From assembly GCA_020541345.1 (NCBI GenBank), contig CP045239.1:310001-374000 (forward strand): DNA of 64,000 bases, written 5' to 3'. Numbering within the stretch: the stretch's first letter is position 1; every line of letters begins with the position of its first letter. The position numbers were made by a program, and so were the translations under genes. This document shows, one piece after another, positions 11,404 through 23,452 of this stretch. The notes beneath the pieces are model-generated. The model was given only the letters and a program-made list of their open reading frames with translations. It made no database searches and was not told the DNA's origin. This DNA comes from Candidatus Ecksteinia adelgidicola. Its GTDB lineage: Bacteria; Pseudomonadota; Gammaproteobacteria; Enterobacterales; Enterobacteriaceae.

Positions 11404-12385
11404 TTATAAATTAAATTTTTCGTTAATATTTTGACTTAATAAACGAAGAAGTACAATATTACTATTATTAGTAATCAAACCTATTTTAATAAATATACAA
11501 TGTTTGATTTTTAGAAAGACGTACTCTTCTAGACTATAGATTGTTAGAAAATAATACTAGTTTACCTGTTTAAAAATAGTTACTGATATAGATAACAGTT
11601 TTACTTTTAGATGATGTTGTACTAAACAATTAATTGGTATTAATATTTTATCTAATAATTTATTTATTAAAGCGATTTGCTTTTCAAATTACTTTTCTAC
11701 ATCATAAAACTATTTAATTATTACTATGTGTTTTTTTAAATCATTTTACTTATGATCGACGTTAGTATGTTACATGTACGCTACAGCTTAATAGTTTACT
11801 AAGATCATCAATAATAGTTGGAATATAAGTTCCTTTTCAATAAAAAATTTATAATTTTAATTTAGTTTTTTCAATAAATTATATCTAACTAATCAATACT
11901 TATAATTTATTTTTTATTAGTATTTTAACATTTTTTAGCATACTTATAAATTTTTTCCTTAATGCTAAATCACTAAATACATGAGAGGTATTTGATAAAT
12001 AACATATCGAAATTTATTTAAAGCTACATGAAGTTGTAATTTACTAAAATTTATAGATTGTTCTTATATTATTTTAATATTAAAATCTGATATGTTAGTT
12101 CGTTGTTCTAATTCGTCAATTACTCGATAGCACTTATTAGAACTAAGAAAAAATTAAGAGAACTCAGTTGCTTTTCTAAAACAAATTGGTAATATACCCC
12201 AGTTGCTAATAGTTCAAGTATATCTGTATGGCCAGCACGATTAGCATTATATCGATGTTTTACTTTTTGTAAAGCTTGATTAGATGATAAACATTTTGGT
12301 TTATCGCATAATAGTATGCCATGATCGTATTGTTTGCAATAATAAGATTATCATGTCATGAGTTTTTTTACTTTTTCTTCTTACA
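11404..12385 (-). pseudogene. truB: truB (tRNA pseudouridine-55 synthase) remnant
   Basis: Between rbfA and rpsO, exactly where truB belongs. Fragments read in shifting frames: [19 protein letters not shown] and the following [14 protein letters not shown] near the start; [59 protein letters not shown]; and a tail resembling KFIGMGEIDDEG with RRL. Several stops and frameshifts separate them. The catalytic Asp of GALDPLATG has become part of DILELLATG, so the active site is gone. The length is near that of the living gene, so decay is by point change more than deletion. Confidence 0.9.
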
Positions 12386-12396
12386 GAATTATTTAT

Positions 12397-12768
12397 TCAG
12401 TTATTTTCTATTATATTATTCACTAAGTTAGATATATATCTACCTTGCATTTCTGAATTATCGTAAATAAAAGTTAATTGAGGTACTATGCGTAAACGCA
12501 TAACTTTCCCAAGCAAAATTCGAATATAATCTGAAGAACTTTGTAGTTTTTTCATACCTTTTTTTATAATTTTTAGATCATAATTTTCATCTAATGTATT
12601 AAAAAAAGTAATATAAATTTTTACATAAGCTAAATCTTTTGAGATTTTTGCATCAGATATAGTAGTCATAAAAACATATGGATTTTTTATTTTATATTGA
12701 ATAATAAACGCAATTTTTTTTTTTATTTCTTGTTCAACACGTTGATTTCGATTAAATTTATGCTCCAT
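12397..12768 (-). CDS. rbfA: Ribosome-binding factor A
   Basis: 123 residues (133 in E. coli). KH-type fold protein acting late in 30S maturation. Matches include NRNQRVEQEIKKKIAFIIQ, SKDLAYVKIYITF and GKVMRLRIVPQLTFIYDNS. The acidic C-terminal tail of the E. coli protein is missing, which is common in reduced genomes. It follows infB by 196 bases, a wider gap than usual. Confidence 0.95.
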   Translation of the reverse strand: MEHKFNRNQRVEQEIKKKIAFIIQYKIKNPYVFMTTISDAKISKDLAYVKIYITFFNTLDENYDLKIIKKGMKKLQSSSDYIRILLGKVMRLRIVPQLTFIYDNSEMQGRYISNLVNNIIENN

Positions 12769-12964
12769 GTAAAATTCTCTAGATAAAATAAAAAAATTTT
12801 ATTAATAAGATAAATGATAATTAATCTTTTTAAAGATATATAACATTAATGATTTTATTTTTTATTAAATTTATTTTTTAATACTAAACAATTTAATTAA
12901 TTTGTTATTTAAAATTTAAAATTAGTATATCTTTTTGTCTATATTATTACTTTATAATATATTA

Positions 12965-15601
12965 TTACTTTATAACGTTCTGATTCTGAATATTTTCAAA
13001 AGATTCAATAATATCATGAATATGTATGTCATTATAATTATTTACTCCGATACCGCATTCTAAACCATGATGAACTTCATTAACGTTTTCTTTAAAATGA
13101 CGTAAAGAGTCTAATTTTCCTTCATGTATAATTACATTGTTACGTAAAATACGAATAGAGTTATGACGTTTGATTATTCCTTTAGTTACTATACATCCCG
13201 CAATAGAACCAAATTTTGGTATTTTAAATACGTTACGTATTTCTGCAAATCCAATAATTTTTTGTATATATTCTGGGACAAGTAAACCAGTCATTGCTTT
13301 TTTTACTTCATCAATTAAACTATAAATTACAGAGCAGCATCTTAAATCTAGATTTTCCGCTTCGATAATACGACGTGCAGAAGCATCAACACGAACATTA
13401 AAACTTAAAATAATAGCATTAGATGCTGCTGCTAATATTGCATCAGTTTCAGTAATTCTTCCTACTCCAGAACCAATAATATTTATTTTTACTTTTTCAG
13501 TAGAAAGTTCTAATAATGCATTGATAATTGCTTCACAAGAGCCTTGTACGTCAGTTTTTAATACAATATTTAACTCAAAAAACTTACTATGAGTTATCTT
13601 AGAAAACATATTTTCTAAATTAGTTTTTTTCTGACGTGCTAATTTAGCTTCGCGAAATTTTTTTTGACGGTATAAAGCGACTTCACGTGCTTTTTTTTCA
13701 TCGCGAACAACAATGGCTGTATCTCCTGCTATAGGAATGTTAGATAAACCTAAAATTTCTACCGGAATAGATGGACCAGCTGATGTCACAAGATGTCCTA
13801 ACTGATCTTTTATTGCTCTAATACGTCCATATTCAAATCCACAAAGTATGATATCGCCAGTATTAAGTGTTCCTTCTTTAATTAAAATTGTTGCTACTGG
13901 TCCTCGCCCTTTGTCTAAATACGATTCAATTACTACACCAACTGCCATTCCACATCGCATTGCAGTTAGTTCTAAAATTTCTGCTTGTAAAAGTATAGCA
14001 TTAAGTAATTCATTAATTCCAATTCCTGTTTTGGCAGAAACATATACGTATTGTGTTTCACCTCCCCATTCTTCTGGAATAACGCCATGTTGTGACAATT
14101 CTTTTTTTATACGATCTCTATCAGTTTCCAACTTGTCAATTTTATTAACTGCAATTACTAATGGTACTTTCGCAGCTTTTGCATGTTGAATAGCTTCAAT
14201 AGTTTGTGGCATGACACCATCATCAGCAGCTACTACTAATACTACAATATCAGTTATTTGAACGCCACGAGAACGCATAGCGGTAAAAGCTTTATGTCCT
14301 GGTGTATCTAAAAAAGTAATTATTCCATTATTAGTTTCTACATAATAAGCACCAATATGCTGAGTGATATAACCAGCTTCACCTGCTGCTACTTTACTAG
14401 AACGAATATAATCTAATAGAGAAGTTTTACCATGATCAATATGACCCATTATCGTTACTACTGGTGCCCGTGACTCAAGTATTTTACTAACATCACGATC
14501 ATTTATTAATGCTTCTTCAAGCTCATTTTCTTTTATAAGTATAACTTTATGACCCATTTCTTTAGCTACTAATTGTGCAGTATTTTGATCAATTATTTGA
14601 TTAATAGTAGCTATTATTCCTAGCTTCATCATCGTTTTTATAACTTGAGAGCTTTTGACTGCCATTTTGTTAGCTAGTTCAGTTACTATAATTGTTTCGC
14701 CAATTGTAACATTACGAGCTATTATTTGTATTGGTTTATTAAATTCTTGTTGTAAAATGCTAATTTTATGTTTATTTCTTCCATAACGATTAATAGAACG
14801 AGTTTCTTCACGATCTGTTTTAGATATAAAAAGTTTATTACTTTTTTTCTGTTTATTTAATTTATTATGACGTACTCGATTACGACGTTCACCTTCAATT
14901 TTAGCGTCATTTTCATCTTCAGCTACACGAGCGTAATGAGACGTAGTAATGTGATAATCAGCAGTTTCAACAACAGCGTTCATTTCTTCTTCTGCAGCCC
15001 ATTTCTCACTATTTTCTTTAGCCATGCGTCGTGCTTCTTCTGCTAGACGTTGAGCTTCTTTTTCAATTTTTTTGTGTATTTCTTTTTCTGTTTGACGCTG
15101 AAGTATAGTAATTTCTAGTTTTTTTCGAAATTTTTCTGATTGCGTCGATTGAATTATTTGATTAACATGTTGATTAATTACTTGTTTATTTTTTTTATTA
15201 TGATTATTTTTTATCGTTTGATTTTGTTTTTTTTTCAACATAAGAACTTTTTTTTCTGCGTTATGTTTTTTTTCTTCTTTTAATTTAACGTCTTGTATTT
15301 CCTCTATACTACGATTAACATAAATACGTTTTTTACGAATTTCAATTTTTATTGATTTACTTTTTCCGGTAGCACCTGTTGTAACATTTAAGGTACTATG
15401 AATTTTACGTTGCACAGTTAATTTTCTTAAAGTATTACTATATTCACAATTTAAATATGCTAATAATATTTCCTTTTCTTTTTGAGTCACAAGGTCTGAC
15501 TCCGATTTATTAATACCTGCATCAGAAAATTGTTGTATTAAGCGATCGATTGAAGTTTTAATTTCACTGGCTAGTACTTTTACAGTTACATCTGTTGTCA
15601 T
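12965..15601 (-). CDS. infB: Translation initiation factor IF-2
   Basis: 878 residues (890 in E. coli). GTPase that brings fMet-tRNA to the 30S subunit and promotes subunit joining. The N-terminus ([20 protein letters not shown]) leads into a Lys/Glu-rich linker of about 200 residues. The G domain has GHIDHGKTS (G1), DTPGH (G3) and NKID (G4). The C-terminal domains end in a conserved [12 protein letters not shown]. It lies 19 bases after nusA, so rimP-nusA-infB-rbfA is the usual operon. All domains, including the long N-terminal region, are kept. Confidence 0.97.
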   Translation of the reverse strand: MTTDVTVKVLASEIKTSIDRLIQQFSDAGINKSESDLVTQKEKEILLAYLNCEYSNTLRKLTVQRKIHSTLNVTTGATGKSKSIKIEIRKKRIYVNRSIEEIQDVKLKEEKKHNAEKKVLMLKKKQNQTIKNNHNKKNKQVINQHVNQIIQSTQSEKFRKKLEITILQRQTEKEIHKKIEKEAQRLAEEARRMAKENSEKWAAEEEMNAVVETADYHITTSHYARVAEDENDAKIEGERRNRVRHNKLNKQKKSNKLFISKTDREETRSINRYGRNKHKISILQQEFNKPIQIIARNVTIGETIIVTELANKMAVKSSQVIKTMMKLGIIATINQIIDQNTAQLVAKEMGHKVILIKENELEEALINDRDVSKILESRAPVVTIMGHIDHGKTSLLDYIRSSKVAAGEAGYITQHIGAYYVETNNGIITFLDTPGHKAFTAMRSRGVQITDIVVLVVAADDGVMPQTIEAIQHAKAAKVPLVIAVNKIDKLETDRDRIKKELSQHGVIPEEWGGETQYVYVSAKTGIGINELLNAILLQAEILELTAMRCGMAVGVVIESYLDKGRGPVATILIKEGTLNTGDIILCGFEYGRIRAIKDQLGHLVTSAGPSIPVEILGLSNIPIAGDTAIVVRDEKKAREVALYRQKKFREAKLARQKKTNLENMFSKITHSKFFELNIVLKTDVQGSCEAIINALLELSTEKVKINIIGSGVGRITETDAILAAASNAIILSFNVRVDASARRIIEAENLDLRCCSVIYSLIDEVKKAMTGLLVPEYIQKIIGFAEIRNVFKIPKFGSIAGCIVTKGIIKRHNSIRILRNNVIIHEGKLDSLRHFKENVNEVHHGLECGIGVNNYNDIHIHDIIESFENIQNQNVIK

Positions 15602-15620
15602 GCGTTTTTCCTGTTGAAAT

Positions 15621-17132
15621 TTATTGTATGTTGTTACTAAACCAACAGATATTACGTGCAGCCATTATAATTTCGCCGGCTTTTTTATTATGTAGTTCTT
15701 CAATATCAGATAAATCATCAATGCTTTGTTCTGCAAGATTTTCTAGTGTATTAATTCCTCTAGCAACTAGTTTAAGAGCTATGTTACGGTCAAGACCTGG
15801 CAGATTAAGTAATGCTTTATCAAATGTTGGTTTTCCTAATATCTCTTCTTGAGCTAAAGCTAATGTAGTCAAAACAGCTCTTGCACGATTTTTTAATCCT
15901 TTAAGAACATTTTTATTTAGGGAATTAATTTCTAATAATTCTTTTAAAGGTACATAAGCAAGTTCTTCTAGAGTAGAAAATCCTTTTTCAATTAACGTTA
16001 TAGCAATGTTTTCTTCAATATTTAGATGTCGTGTAAACAGTTTCATGGCGATATTTTTTTCAGCTTGATGCTTAGCTTTTAAATTATCTGTTGTAATTAC
16101 ATTTAATTCCCATCGATCATTATTACGATGTTGTTTTAAAAGTTGAGAAGCTAAACGTACATTTTGACCATTTCGACCGATAGCTTGTGCTAAATTACTA
16201 GATTCTACTGCAATATCCATTATATAAGTATCTTCATCAACTACAATTGAAACTACATCTGCTGGCGCCATAGCATTAATAACGAATTGTTCTGAAATAT
16301 CGTCCCAAAGGATAATATCAATACGTTCTCCACTAAGTTCACTAGATACCGCTTGAACACGAGCTCCGCGCATACCTACGCAAGCACCGACTGGATCAAT
16401 TCGTTTATCATTACTTTTTACTACAATTTTTGAACGAGATCCAGGGTCACGAGCTATCGCTTTGATTTCAATGACTTCTTCTCCAATCTCAGGTACTTCA
16501 ATTCGAAATAATTCTTTTATCATTTGTGGACTAGAACGACTAACAAAAAGTTGAATACCTTTAGATTCTGGACGTATAGCGTGCAATACACCCCGAATAC
16601 GATCACCAGAACGAAAATTTTCTCTTGGCAACATTTCTTCGTGTGTAATTATTGCTTCAGCATTATTTCCTAGATCTAATGAAATGCTGTCACGATTAAC
16701 TTTTTTTATTACACCAGTAACAATCTTACCTTCTTGTTTTTTAAAAGAATCTACTATCATAGCACGTTCAGCTTCACGTACTTTTTGAACAATAACTTGT
16801 TTTGCAGTCTGAGTAGTAATTCTATCAAAAATAACAGATTTTATTTGATCTTCGACATAATCACCTAAATTAATTTCTGGTTCTTCATATTTAGCTGCTT
16901 CTAAAGTAATTTCACGCGTAGGTTGAATTACTTTATCAACAGTTATCCATCGTCGAAAAGTATAAAAATCACCAGTTTTTCGATTAATATTGACACGAAC
17001 GTCAATTTCTTGTTCATATTTTTTTTTAGTAGCACTAACTAAAGCAGTTTCTAATGCTTCAAAAATTTTTTCGCGTGGTAAAGATTTTTCATTAGAAACT
17101 GCTTCAACAACAGCTAGAATTTCTTTATTCAT
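15621..17132 (-). CDS. nusA: Transcription termination/antitermination factor NusA
   Basis: 503 residues (495 in E. coli). Binds RNA polymerase and RNA during pausing, termination and rRNA antitermination. Domains in order: N-terminal polymerase-binding domain ([27 protein letters not shown]), S1 (about 135-200, [20 protein letters not shown]), two KH domains ([30 protein letters not shown]) and both acidic repeats at the C-terminus (about 365-495). The acidic repeats are often lost elsewhere, and here both remain. Co-transcribed with rimP (22-base gap) and infB. Confidence 0.97.
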   Translation of the reverse strand: MNKEILAVVEAVSNEKSLPREKIFEALETALVSATKKKYEQEIDVRVNINRKTGDFYTFRRWITVDKVIQPTREITLEAAKYEEPEINLGDYVEDQIKSVIFDRITTQTAKQVIVQKVREAERAMIVDSFKKQEGKIVTGVIKKVNRDSISLDLGNNAEAIITHEEMLPRENFRSGDRIRGVLHAIRPESKGIQLFVSRSSPQMIKELFRIEVPEIGEEVIEIKAIARDPGSRSKIVVKSNDKRIDPVGACVGMRGARVQAVSSELSGERIDIILWDDISEQFVINAMAPADVVSIVVDEDTYIMDIAVESSNLAQAIGRNGQNVRLASQLLKQHRNNDRWELNVITTDNLKAKHQAEKNIAMKLFTRHLNIEENIAITLIEKGFSTLEELAYVPLKELLEINSLNKNVLKGLKNRARAVLTTLALAQEEILGKPTFDKALLNLPGLDRNIALKLVARGINTLENLAEQSIDDLSDIEELHNKKAGEIIMAARNICWFSNNIQ

Positions 17133-17154
17133 TTTAAGTTTTCTCGTTTAAACT

Positions 17155-17607
17155 TTAAAATTTTGATATTAAATTTGCTTTTTGAATATTCTTAATTTTG
17201 AATACTTCATCTTTTTTATTTACAGTAATTATAACTGTATTACCTTTGACAGATTTAATAACGCCTTTCCATTTACGACAATGTTGTTTTTCTGTTCGTA
17301 ATACTAAAACAATTTCTTTTTTAATAAAACGTATATAATGTTCTACAGTAAATATTGGACGATTAATCCCCGGAGAGGATACCTCTAAAGTATACGGAAC
17401 TGTAATAATTTTTTTAAGATCTAGTATAGTACTAAGCTTTTGACTAACATTTACACAATCATTAATGTTAATGCCACTGATATGATCAATGTAAAAACGA
17501 AGTATTAATGAGTGTGAATGAATACATTTAAGACCTATTAATTCAAAACCTAATGCTTTTATTATTGGTAAAAGCATGTTTATTAACTTTCTTTTTAAAA
17601 TCAACAA
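17155..17607 (-). CDS. rimP: Ribosome maturation factor RimP
   Basis: 150 residues, the same as E. coli. Needed for 30S maturation. Conserved blocks are GFELIGLKCI, LRFYIDHISGININDC, VSQKLSTILD and YTLEVSSPGINRPIF. The start is a TTG at 17607 with a strong GGAGG six bases upstream. First gene of the rimP-nusA-infB-rbfA operon. tRNA-fMet (metY), which precedes it in E. coli, is not present. Confidence 0.95.
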   Translation of the reverse strand: MLILKRKLINMLLPIIKALGFELIGLKCIHSHSLILRFYIDHISGININDCVNVSQKLSTILDLKKIITVPYTLEVSSPGINRPIFTVEHYIRFIKKEIVLVLRTEKQHCRKWKGVIKSVKGNTVIITVNKKDEVFKIKNIQKANLISKF

Positions 17608-17929
17608 TACTTACCTCCAAAATAAAAAACTTTACAATCCAGAAATTTTATTGTTAATCAACAAAACTTGAAAACTGGTTTTGTATATGATTTAATTTTT
17701 CGTATAGAATAAATAACTTCAGTGCAATTATTTAGTAAGTTGTTGTAAAAATATAATATTTAAATTATATTTAAAACTTTACAAATTAAGGAAGTAATTA
17801 TAGGAACTACATTTGAATTAATAATTCTTTATAATTTAATAAAACATTTATTTGTTTATTCGTAAATGATAAAATATAAAAGCGTACGTTAAACATAAAA
17901 ATAATATCATTAATTTTTTTATTTTTTGA
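17608..17929. other. Spacer rimP to tRNA-Leu
   Basis: No gene. The metY, argG and yhbX genes of the E. coli region are gone without trace. A possible rimP promoter is listed separately. Confidence 0.5.
17699..17727 (-). promoter_or_regulatory. Possible promoter of the rimP-nusA-infB operon
   Basis: On the minus strand, TTGCAC, 17 bases, TACGAA, about 90 bases before the TTG start of rimP. The hexamers are imperfect and the AT background makes chance matches likely. Confidence 0.3.
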
Positions 17930-18013
17930 TACCGAGAGTGGGAATTGAACCCACAAACCTATTAAGGCACTACCACCTCAAGGTAGCGTGTTTACCTATT
18001 TCACCATCTCGGT
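17930..18013 (-). tRNA. leuU: tRNA-Leu(GAG)
   Basis: 84 bases with the long variable arm of a class II tRNA. The anticodon arm is CTACCTTGAGGTGGTAG with anticodon GAG. It sits directly after secG as leuU does in E. coli. The 3' end is A followed by TCA instead of CCA, so CCA must be added enzymatically. Confidence 0.95.
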
Positions 18014-18134
18014 CTACATTCTTATTATCATTATTTATTACTTATTTGAAATAAAAATACTTAATAAGTGTGATGAATATTTATGAAACTTATTTTTTTA
18101 ACTTTTATTTTGTTTAGACAATATTATAGATTTA

Positions 18135-18431
18135 TTATATTTTTTGATATTGGTGTGGTTTTTCTAAATTTTCCCATTCACTAATTTTTTTCTTTTGATT
18201 ACTACTTAAATTACCTAAAATTAAACTAGTTATAAAAAATAATAATGCTAAAATAGTTGTCATACGAGTAATAAAATTATTAGAATTACTTGTTTTAAAC
18301 AAAGCACTAGAAGTTACTACGTTAAATGAGCTTCTTATTTCAGGACTTTTACCTTGTTGAAATATAATTAAAGTAATTAGTAAAATTGAGACAAGAAAAA
18401 AAAATAATAAAATGATTTGATATGTACTCAT
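18135..18431 (-). CDS. secG: Preprotein translocase subunit SecG
   Basis: 98 residues (110 in E. coli). Two transmembrane segments (about 4-24 and 54-74) flank a cytoplasmic loop, and the TRMTTILALLFFITSLILGNL stretch plus SEWENL is typical. The Gly-rich loop of the E. coli protein has been replaced by bulkier polar residues. Accessory subunit of SecYE that speeds protein export. Followed by tRNA-Leu and preceded by glmM, the enteric order. Confidence 0.93.
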   Translation of the reverse strand: MSTYQIILLFFFLVSILLITLIIFQQGKSPEIRSSFNVVTSSALFKTSNSNNFITRMTTILALLFFITSLILGNLSSNQKKKISEWENLEKPHQYQKI

Positions 18432-18612
18432 TCTTATATCCTAAACTTTTTATATATACTAAATAATTACATTGTAAAGTTTTTTAATTAAAGATGTAAA
18501 TATTTTATGTAATGCATTAAATTGAATTTATGCTTATAATACTGACAGTTTATAAATTACACAATAATAATTTATCATTAAAGACATATTCATACAAATA
18601 ATAGATATGTTT

Positions 18613-19956
18613 TTAAAAATTAGCGATTTTTACTGCATTAGCAATGCGCTTTGCAAGAATAGTAATTTTTTGTTTGTTTTCACCTTCTACCATAATCCGA
18701 ATTAATCGTTCCGTGCCAGATTTACGTAACAATACACGACCGTGATCAGCAAGTATATTTTTAACTTGTTTAGAAATTTTGCAGACTTTTATAGATTTTA
18801 AAGGATTAGAATTACCAGTTATAGATACATTTATTAAAATTTGAGGTAATAATGTAATATTACGACATAAATGATATAAACTAACATGATTATTCACCAT
18901 TGCAGTTAACACTTGCAAAGCAGCTATAATACCGTCTCCAGTTGTAGTTTTATCTAATAAAATAATATGGCCAGAATTTTCTGCTCCAACATGCCAACCT
19001 AATTCTTTCAATTTTTCTAGTATATAACAATCACCAACTTGAGTTCGTTCAAATGGAATTTTTAATTTTTTTAATGCTAGTTCTAATCCAATATTGCTCA
19101 TGATTGTACCAACAGCACCGCCGTAAAATTGATTTTTTCTCATTTTTTCTCGAATAATAATATACAAAATTTGATCACCATCTACTTTATTTCCTAAGTG
19201 ATCTACCATAATTACACGATCACCATCACCGTCAAATGATAATCCAATATCTGCTTTTTGTTTTATTACACATGTTTTTAAATGTCGAATATCAGTCGTA
19301 CCACATTTTTTATTAATATTTGTTCCATTCGGTGTTATGCTTATCGGAATTACTATAGCTCCAAGTTCACATAATACATTTGGTGCAATATGATGAGTAG
19401 CGCCATTAGCGCAATCGACTATAATTTTTAATCCTTTTAGGCTTAAATCACTAGAAAATGTACTTTTGCAAAATTTAATATAACGGCGAGCAGCATCATT
19501 AATTCGACTGGTTTTACCTAATGAAGAAGAATTTACGCAAATCAGTGACTGTTTCATCTTAGATTCAATGTCTTCTTCAACGGATTTTGGTAATTTTGTT
19601 CCATAATTAGAAAAAAATTTAACACCATTATCGTAAAATAGATTATGAGAAGCAGAGATGACAATACCTGCTGCAGCTCGAAAAGAACGTGTTAGATAAG
19701 CTATTGCAGGAGTAGGAATGGGAGGACCAGTAAAATAAGTTGATAAACCTGCAGATGCTAGACCAGCTGCCAAAGCAGATTCTAACATATAACCAGAGAT
19801 TCTAGTATCTTTTCCAATAATAATTTTTCGAGAGCCATGACGTGATAAGACTTTACCAGCTGCCCATCCCAGCTTTAAAATAAAATCAGGAGTAATTGGA
19901 TTAGTTCCAACTTTTCCCCGAATTCCATCAGTACCAAAATATTCTCGATCACTCAT
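18613..19956 (-). CDS. glmM: Phosphoglucosamine mutase GlmM
   Basis: 447 residues. Converts glucosamine-6-P to glucosamine-1-P for peptidoglycan and LPS precursors. [11 protein letters not shown] is at the N-terminus. The active-site serine lies in GIVISASHN (about 102), the metal site is DGDGDR, and the C-terminal phosphate-binding loop is [16 protein letters not shown] use the ATG at 19956, which AGGA precedes by 10 bases, instead of the TTG two codons upstream. folP normally lies between ftsH and glmM and is missing. Confidence 0.96.
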   Translation of the reverse strand: MSDREYFGTDGIRGKVGTNPITPDFILKLGWAAGKVLSRHGSRKIIIGKDTRISGYMLESALAAGLASAGLSTYFTGPPIPTPAIAYLTRSFRAAAGIVISASHNLFYDNGVKFFSNYGTKLPKSVEEDIESKMKQSLICVNSSSLGKTSRINDAARRYIKFCKSTFSSDLSLKGLKIIVDCANGATHHIAPNVLCELGAIVIPISITPNGTNINKKCGTTDIRHLKTCVIKQKADIGLSFDGDGDRVIMVDHLGNKVDGDQILYIIIREKMRKNQFYGGAVGTIMSNIGLELALKKLKIPFERTQVGDCYILEKLKELGWHVGAENSGHIILLDKTTTGDGIIAALQVLTAMVNNHVSLYHLCRNITLLPQILINVSITGNSNPLKSIKVCKISKQVKNILADHGRVLLRKSGTERLIRIMVEGENKQKITILAKRIANAVKIANF

Positions 19957-20783
19957 TTTCAACTATTCCTTAATCTAAAAGTTTTTCTTTAACTCTATAT
20001 ATATTATGAATAGTTTTTTGCATAATATGTTTTTAATATTTTATCGTATTTAATAATAAGTATTAAATATAGTTATATCTATTATTAATAATATAATAAT
20101 ATAGTTATGAGTTTTTTCATTTTTAAAAGGTAAATTTTTATAACTCTTTTATTTAAGATGTGAATTTTTTTACAACATCACTAGTCAATAATTGTAATAT
20201 AATTATTAAATTATTTATTTTTCATAATCAACGAATTATTATATTAAACATAAATTTTATTTTTTTTTATAAAATATAATGATAGTTATTTTAAGAAATT
20301 AATTTTAATAAATATCTAAAATATTATGCTAATATGCTTGATAAAAAATTCTTCTGATACGATTTATTTCTAGTATGATATACATAAACAGACATCTTTT
20401 TGTTATATCTATAATTATAACAGCAGTTAAGATATAAATTATATAATAATTTTAAATTCAAGGTAATTAAAATAATACTTTTAAAAAAATAAATTTACCA
20501 TAGTTATGAAAAACGTTTATTCTTTTTTTTTAAAAGAAATTATAAATTATATTTATATGACGAGATATATGATTACGTTAAAAATATTAGTTCGAATGAC
20601 GTTATAAATAATAAATTGTAATTGAATGCATCTTAATAATTTTATTTTTAAATTATAATACTATACAATCAAAGTTAATAAAATCGTTATAATGTTTTTT
20701 ATAATTAGTCTTTAAAAAAGTTATAACTAATTATTATAAAATTAATATTAAAAAATTTTATAAAATAATAAAATTTTATATTA
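19957..20783. other. Gene-free stretch ftsH-glmM (folP slot)
   Basis: The gap is close to the length of a folP gene, but no dihydropteroate synthase motif can be read in any minus-strand frame. Either it has decayed fully or this is filler. Confidence 0.5.
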
Positions 20784-20784
20784 A

Positions 20785-20806
20785 AAACCCCAATATATCG
20801 GGGTTT
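20785..20806 (-). terminator. Rho-independent terminator of ftsH
   Basis: AAACCCC / GGGGTTT stem with an 8-base loop, followed on the minus strand by TTTTTAATA. Four consecutive G-C pairs in such AT-rich DNA argue for selection. It lies 37 bases past the ftsH stop. Confidence 0.85.
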
Positions 20807-20842
20807 GATATTTTAATACAATTATTATAGCTATTGAACGTT

Positions 20843-22771
20843 TTAAACATGATTATTTTTTGGATTTACTATGTTAGATGATGTGTCTGAAGCAGAAGGA
20901 ATTAATTGTGTTGTATTGCCATTTTTTAAATTGTTATTTTTATTAATATTCTTCTCATCTATCGGTAAACGTACATTTCTTCGATTCATTAAATCATCAA
21001 TTTGTAGTGCATCAATAGTTTCATATTGCATTAATGCATCTTTCATAGAATGTAGGATATCTATATTAGATTTTAGAAGTAAACGAGCACGAAGATAATT
21101 ACGTTCAATTAAAAGTTTTATTTCTTGGTCAATAATTTTTGCAGTTTCATCTGATATATATTTTGATTTTGATACAGAACGACCAAGAAATATTTCATTT
21201 TCTTCTTCTGCATATAATAATGGACCTAATTTATCAGAAAATCCCCATTGAGTAACCATATTACGAGCAATAGAAGTTGCTATTTTAATATCATTCGACG
21301 CACCAGTAGATACTTTTTCTACTCCATAGATTATTTCTTCAGCTAAACGACCACCATAAAGAGTAGCGATTTGACTTTCTAACTTTTGACGATTGATGCT
21401 AACTGTATCGCTTTCTGGTAAAAAAAAAGTTATACCAAGAGCCCTACCACGAGGGATAATAGTAATTTTATGTATTGGATCATGTTCTGGAACTAGTCGA
21501 CCAATAATAGCATGACCTGCTTCATGATATGCCGTTGCTTCTTTTTGTTTTTCACTCATAACCATAGAACGCCGTTCTGCACCCATCATAATTTTATCTT
21601 TAGCTTTTTCAATTTCGGCCATGGATACTACACATTTATTTTCTCGAGCAGCGAATAATGCAGCTTCATTAATTAAGTTAGCTAAATCAGCTCCAGAAAA
21701 TCCTGGAGTACCACGTGCAATAATAGAAACATTAATATCAGTATTTAATGGAATACAGCGCATGTGTACTTTTAAAATTTGTTCACGACCACGTATGTCT
21801 GGTAAGCCAACAATTACTTGTCGATCAAAACGACCAGGACGTAATAATGCTGGATCAAGAACGTCAGGACGATTAGTTGCTGCAATTACTATAATGCCTT
21901 CATTCCCTTCAAATCCATCCATTTCTACAAGCATTTGATTTAAAGTTTGCTCACGTTCATCGTGACCCCCACCTAAACCGGTTCCACGTTGACGACCTAC
22001 AGCATCAATTTCATCGATAAAAATTATACAAGGTGCAATTTTTTTCGCTTGTTCAAACATATCACGTACTCGCGAAGCTCCTACACCAACAAACATTTCC
22101 ACAAAATCAGAACCAGAAATAGTAAAAAATGGTACTTTAGCTTCACCAGCAATTGCTTTTGCTAATAATGTTTTTCCAGTTCCAGGTGGCCCAATCATGA
22201 GTATGCCTTTAGGAATTTTTCCTCCTAATTTTTGAAAACGACTTGGTTCTTGAAGGTATTCTACTAATTCACTAACTTCTTCTTTAGCTTCATCACATCC
22301 AGCAATATCAGAAAAAGTTGTTTTAATTTGATCTTCAATAAGCATGCGTGCTTTACTTTTTCCAAAAGATAAAGCACCTTTTCCTCCTCCTTGTATCTGA
22401 CGCATAAAAAATATCCAAATTCCTATTAATAACATCATTGGAAACCATGAAATAAAAATAGAAGTTAACAAGTTTGGTTCTTGAGGTGGTTCAGCTATAA
22501 TTTTGATATTTTTATGTAATAGTATATCAAGTAACTTAAAATCATTCATGGGAACATAAGTCTTATATTTTTTGTTATCTTTTTTCGTAACATTAATTTC
22601 TCGCCCATTAATTCTTGTTTCAAGAATTTGATCTTGGGAAACATCAGTAATAAAAGTAGAATAATCTACTTTATAAGTATTCGATTTATTTAACCCGAAA
22701 CTCTGGAATAAAGACATTAATATTACTGCGATAATTAACCAGAGAATTAAGTTTTTTGCCATATCACTCAA
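20843..22771 (-). CDS. ftsH: ATP-dependent zinc metalloprotease FtsH
   Basis: 642 residues from a TTG, or 639 from the ATG at 22762 ([10 protein letters not shown]). Both starts are plausible, and GAG lies just before the ATG. Membrane-anchored AAA+ protease that degrades misassembled membrane proteins, LpxC and others. Order: TM1 (about 4-24), periplasmic domain, TM2 ([16 protein letters not shown]), Walker A GPPGTGKT, Walker B FIDEID, SRH region [13 protein letters not shown], and the zinc site HEAGH with the downstream Asp region. Follows rlmE by 27 bases and ends in a strong terminator. Confidence 0.97.
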   Translation of the reverse strand: MSDMAKNLILWLIIAVILMSLFQSFGLNKSNTYKVDYSTFITDVSQDQILETRINGREINVTKKDNKKYKTYVPMNDFKLLDILLHKNIKIIAEPPQEPNLLTSIFISWFPMMLLIGIWIFFMRQIQGGGKGALSFGKSKARMLIEDQIKTTFSDIAGCDEAKEEVSELVEYLQEPSRFQKLGGKIPKGILMIGPPGTGKTLLAKAIAGEAKVPFFTISGSDFVEMFVGVGASRVRDMFEQAKKIAPCIIFIDEIDAVGRQRGTGLGGGHDEREQTLNQMLVEMDGFEGNEGIIVIAATNRPDVLDPALLRPGRFDRQVIVGLPDIRGREQILKVHMRCIPLNTDINVSIIARGTPGFSGADLANLINEAALFAARENKCVVSMAEIEKAKDKIMMGAERRSMVMSEKQKEATAYHEAGHAIIGRLVPEHDPIHKITIIPRGRALGITFFLPESDTVSINRQKLESQIATLYGGRLAEEIIYGVEKVSTGASNDIKIATSIARNMVTQWGFSDKLGPLLYAEEENEIFLGRSVSKSKYISDETAKIIDQEIKLLIERNYLRARLLLKSNIDILHSMKDALMQYETIDALQIDDLMNRRNVRLPIDEKNINKNNNLKNGNTTQLIPSASDTSSNIVNPKNNHV

Positions 22772-22798
22772 GGGGTAAACCTCATAATTACAACTGTA

Positions 22799-23452
22799 TT
22801 AAGAAATAGGTAACGCTAGGGTGTTATTCTTGTGCCCCATTGCTACAATATAAACTTCGCGAGAACGAGTACGAGAAGCATCTGGTTTTCGAATCTTGAC
22901 ATTGATAAATAGAGAACGAATTTTACGTAAATATTCATCAAAACCAGCTCCCTGAAATACTTTTACTAAAAAACTTCCATTTGGTGCAAGAATGTTACAA
23001 CACATTTCTAACGCTAATTCTACTAAATACATAGATTTTAAAATATCAACAGTTTTAACACCACTCATATTTGGAGCCATATCAGATATAATTAAATGTA
23101 CTTTACTATTTCCTATAAGTTTGAAAATAGCATTAGTTACTTTTTTATCACGAAAATCACCTTGAATAAAATTTACTCCAACAATTGGATGCATTGGTAA
23201 AATATCACAAGCGATAATACAACTATTATTTTTAATTTTTTGTACGATATATTGTGACCAGCTTCCAGGTGAAGAACCTAAATCTAGTATTTTCATATGG
23301 GATTTTAAAATCTTATCTTTTTTTTGTATTTCGTCAAGTTTAAACCAAGCGCGTGAATATAATCCTTCTTTTTTTGCTTTCTGTACATATTTATCTTTAA
23401 AATGTTCTTGTAGCCAATTATTAGAGGTTAGAGATTTTTTTTTGTTAGACAT
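22799..23452 (-). CDS. rlmE: 23S rRNA 2'-O-methyltransferase RlmE
   Basis: 217 residues (209 in E. coli). Methylates U2552 in the A loop during late 50S assembly. The K-D-K-E catalytic set is visible: AWFKLDE, SDMAPN, VKVFQG and SREVYIVA. The SAM site is [13 protein letters not shown]. The start is followed by a run of nine A within SNKKKS, and the frame is intact. It forms the rlmE-ftsH unit seen in E. coli. Confidence 0.96.
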   Translation of the reverse strand: MSNKKKSLTSNNWLQEHFKDKYVQKAKKEGLYSRAWFKLDEIQKKDKILKSHMKILDLGSSPGSWSQYIVQKIKNNSCIIACDILPMHPIVGVNFIQGDFRDKKVTNAIFKLIGNSKVHLIISDMAPNMSGVKTVDILKSMYLVELALEMCCNILAPNGSFLVKVFQGAGFDEYLRKIRSLFINVKIRKPDASRTRSREVYIVAMGHKNNTLALPIS

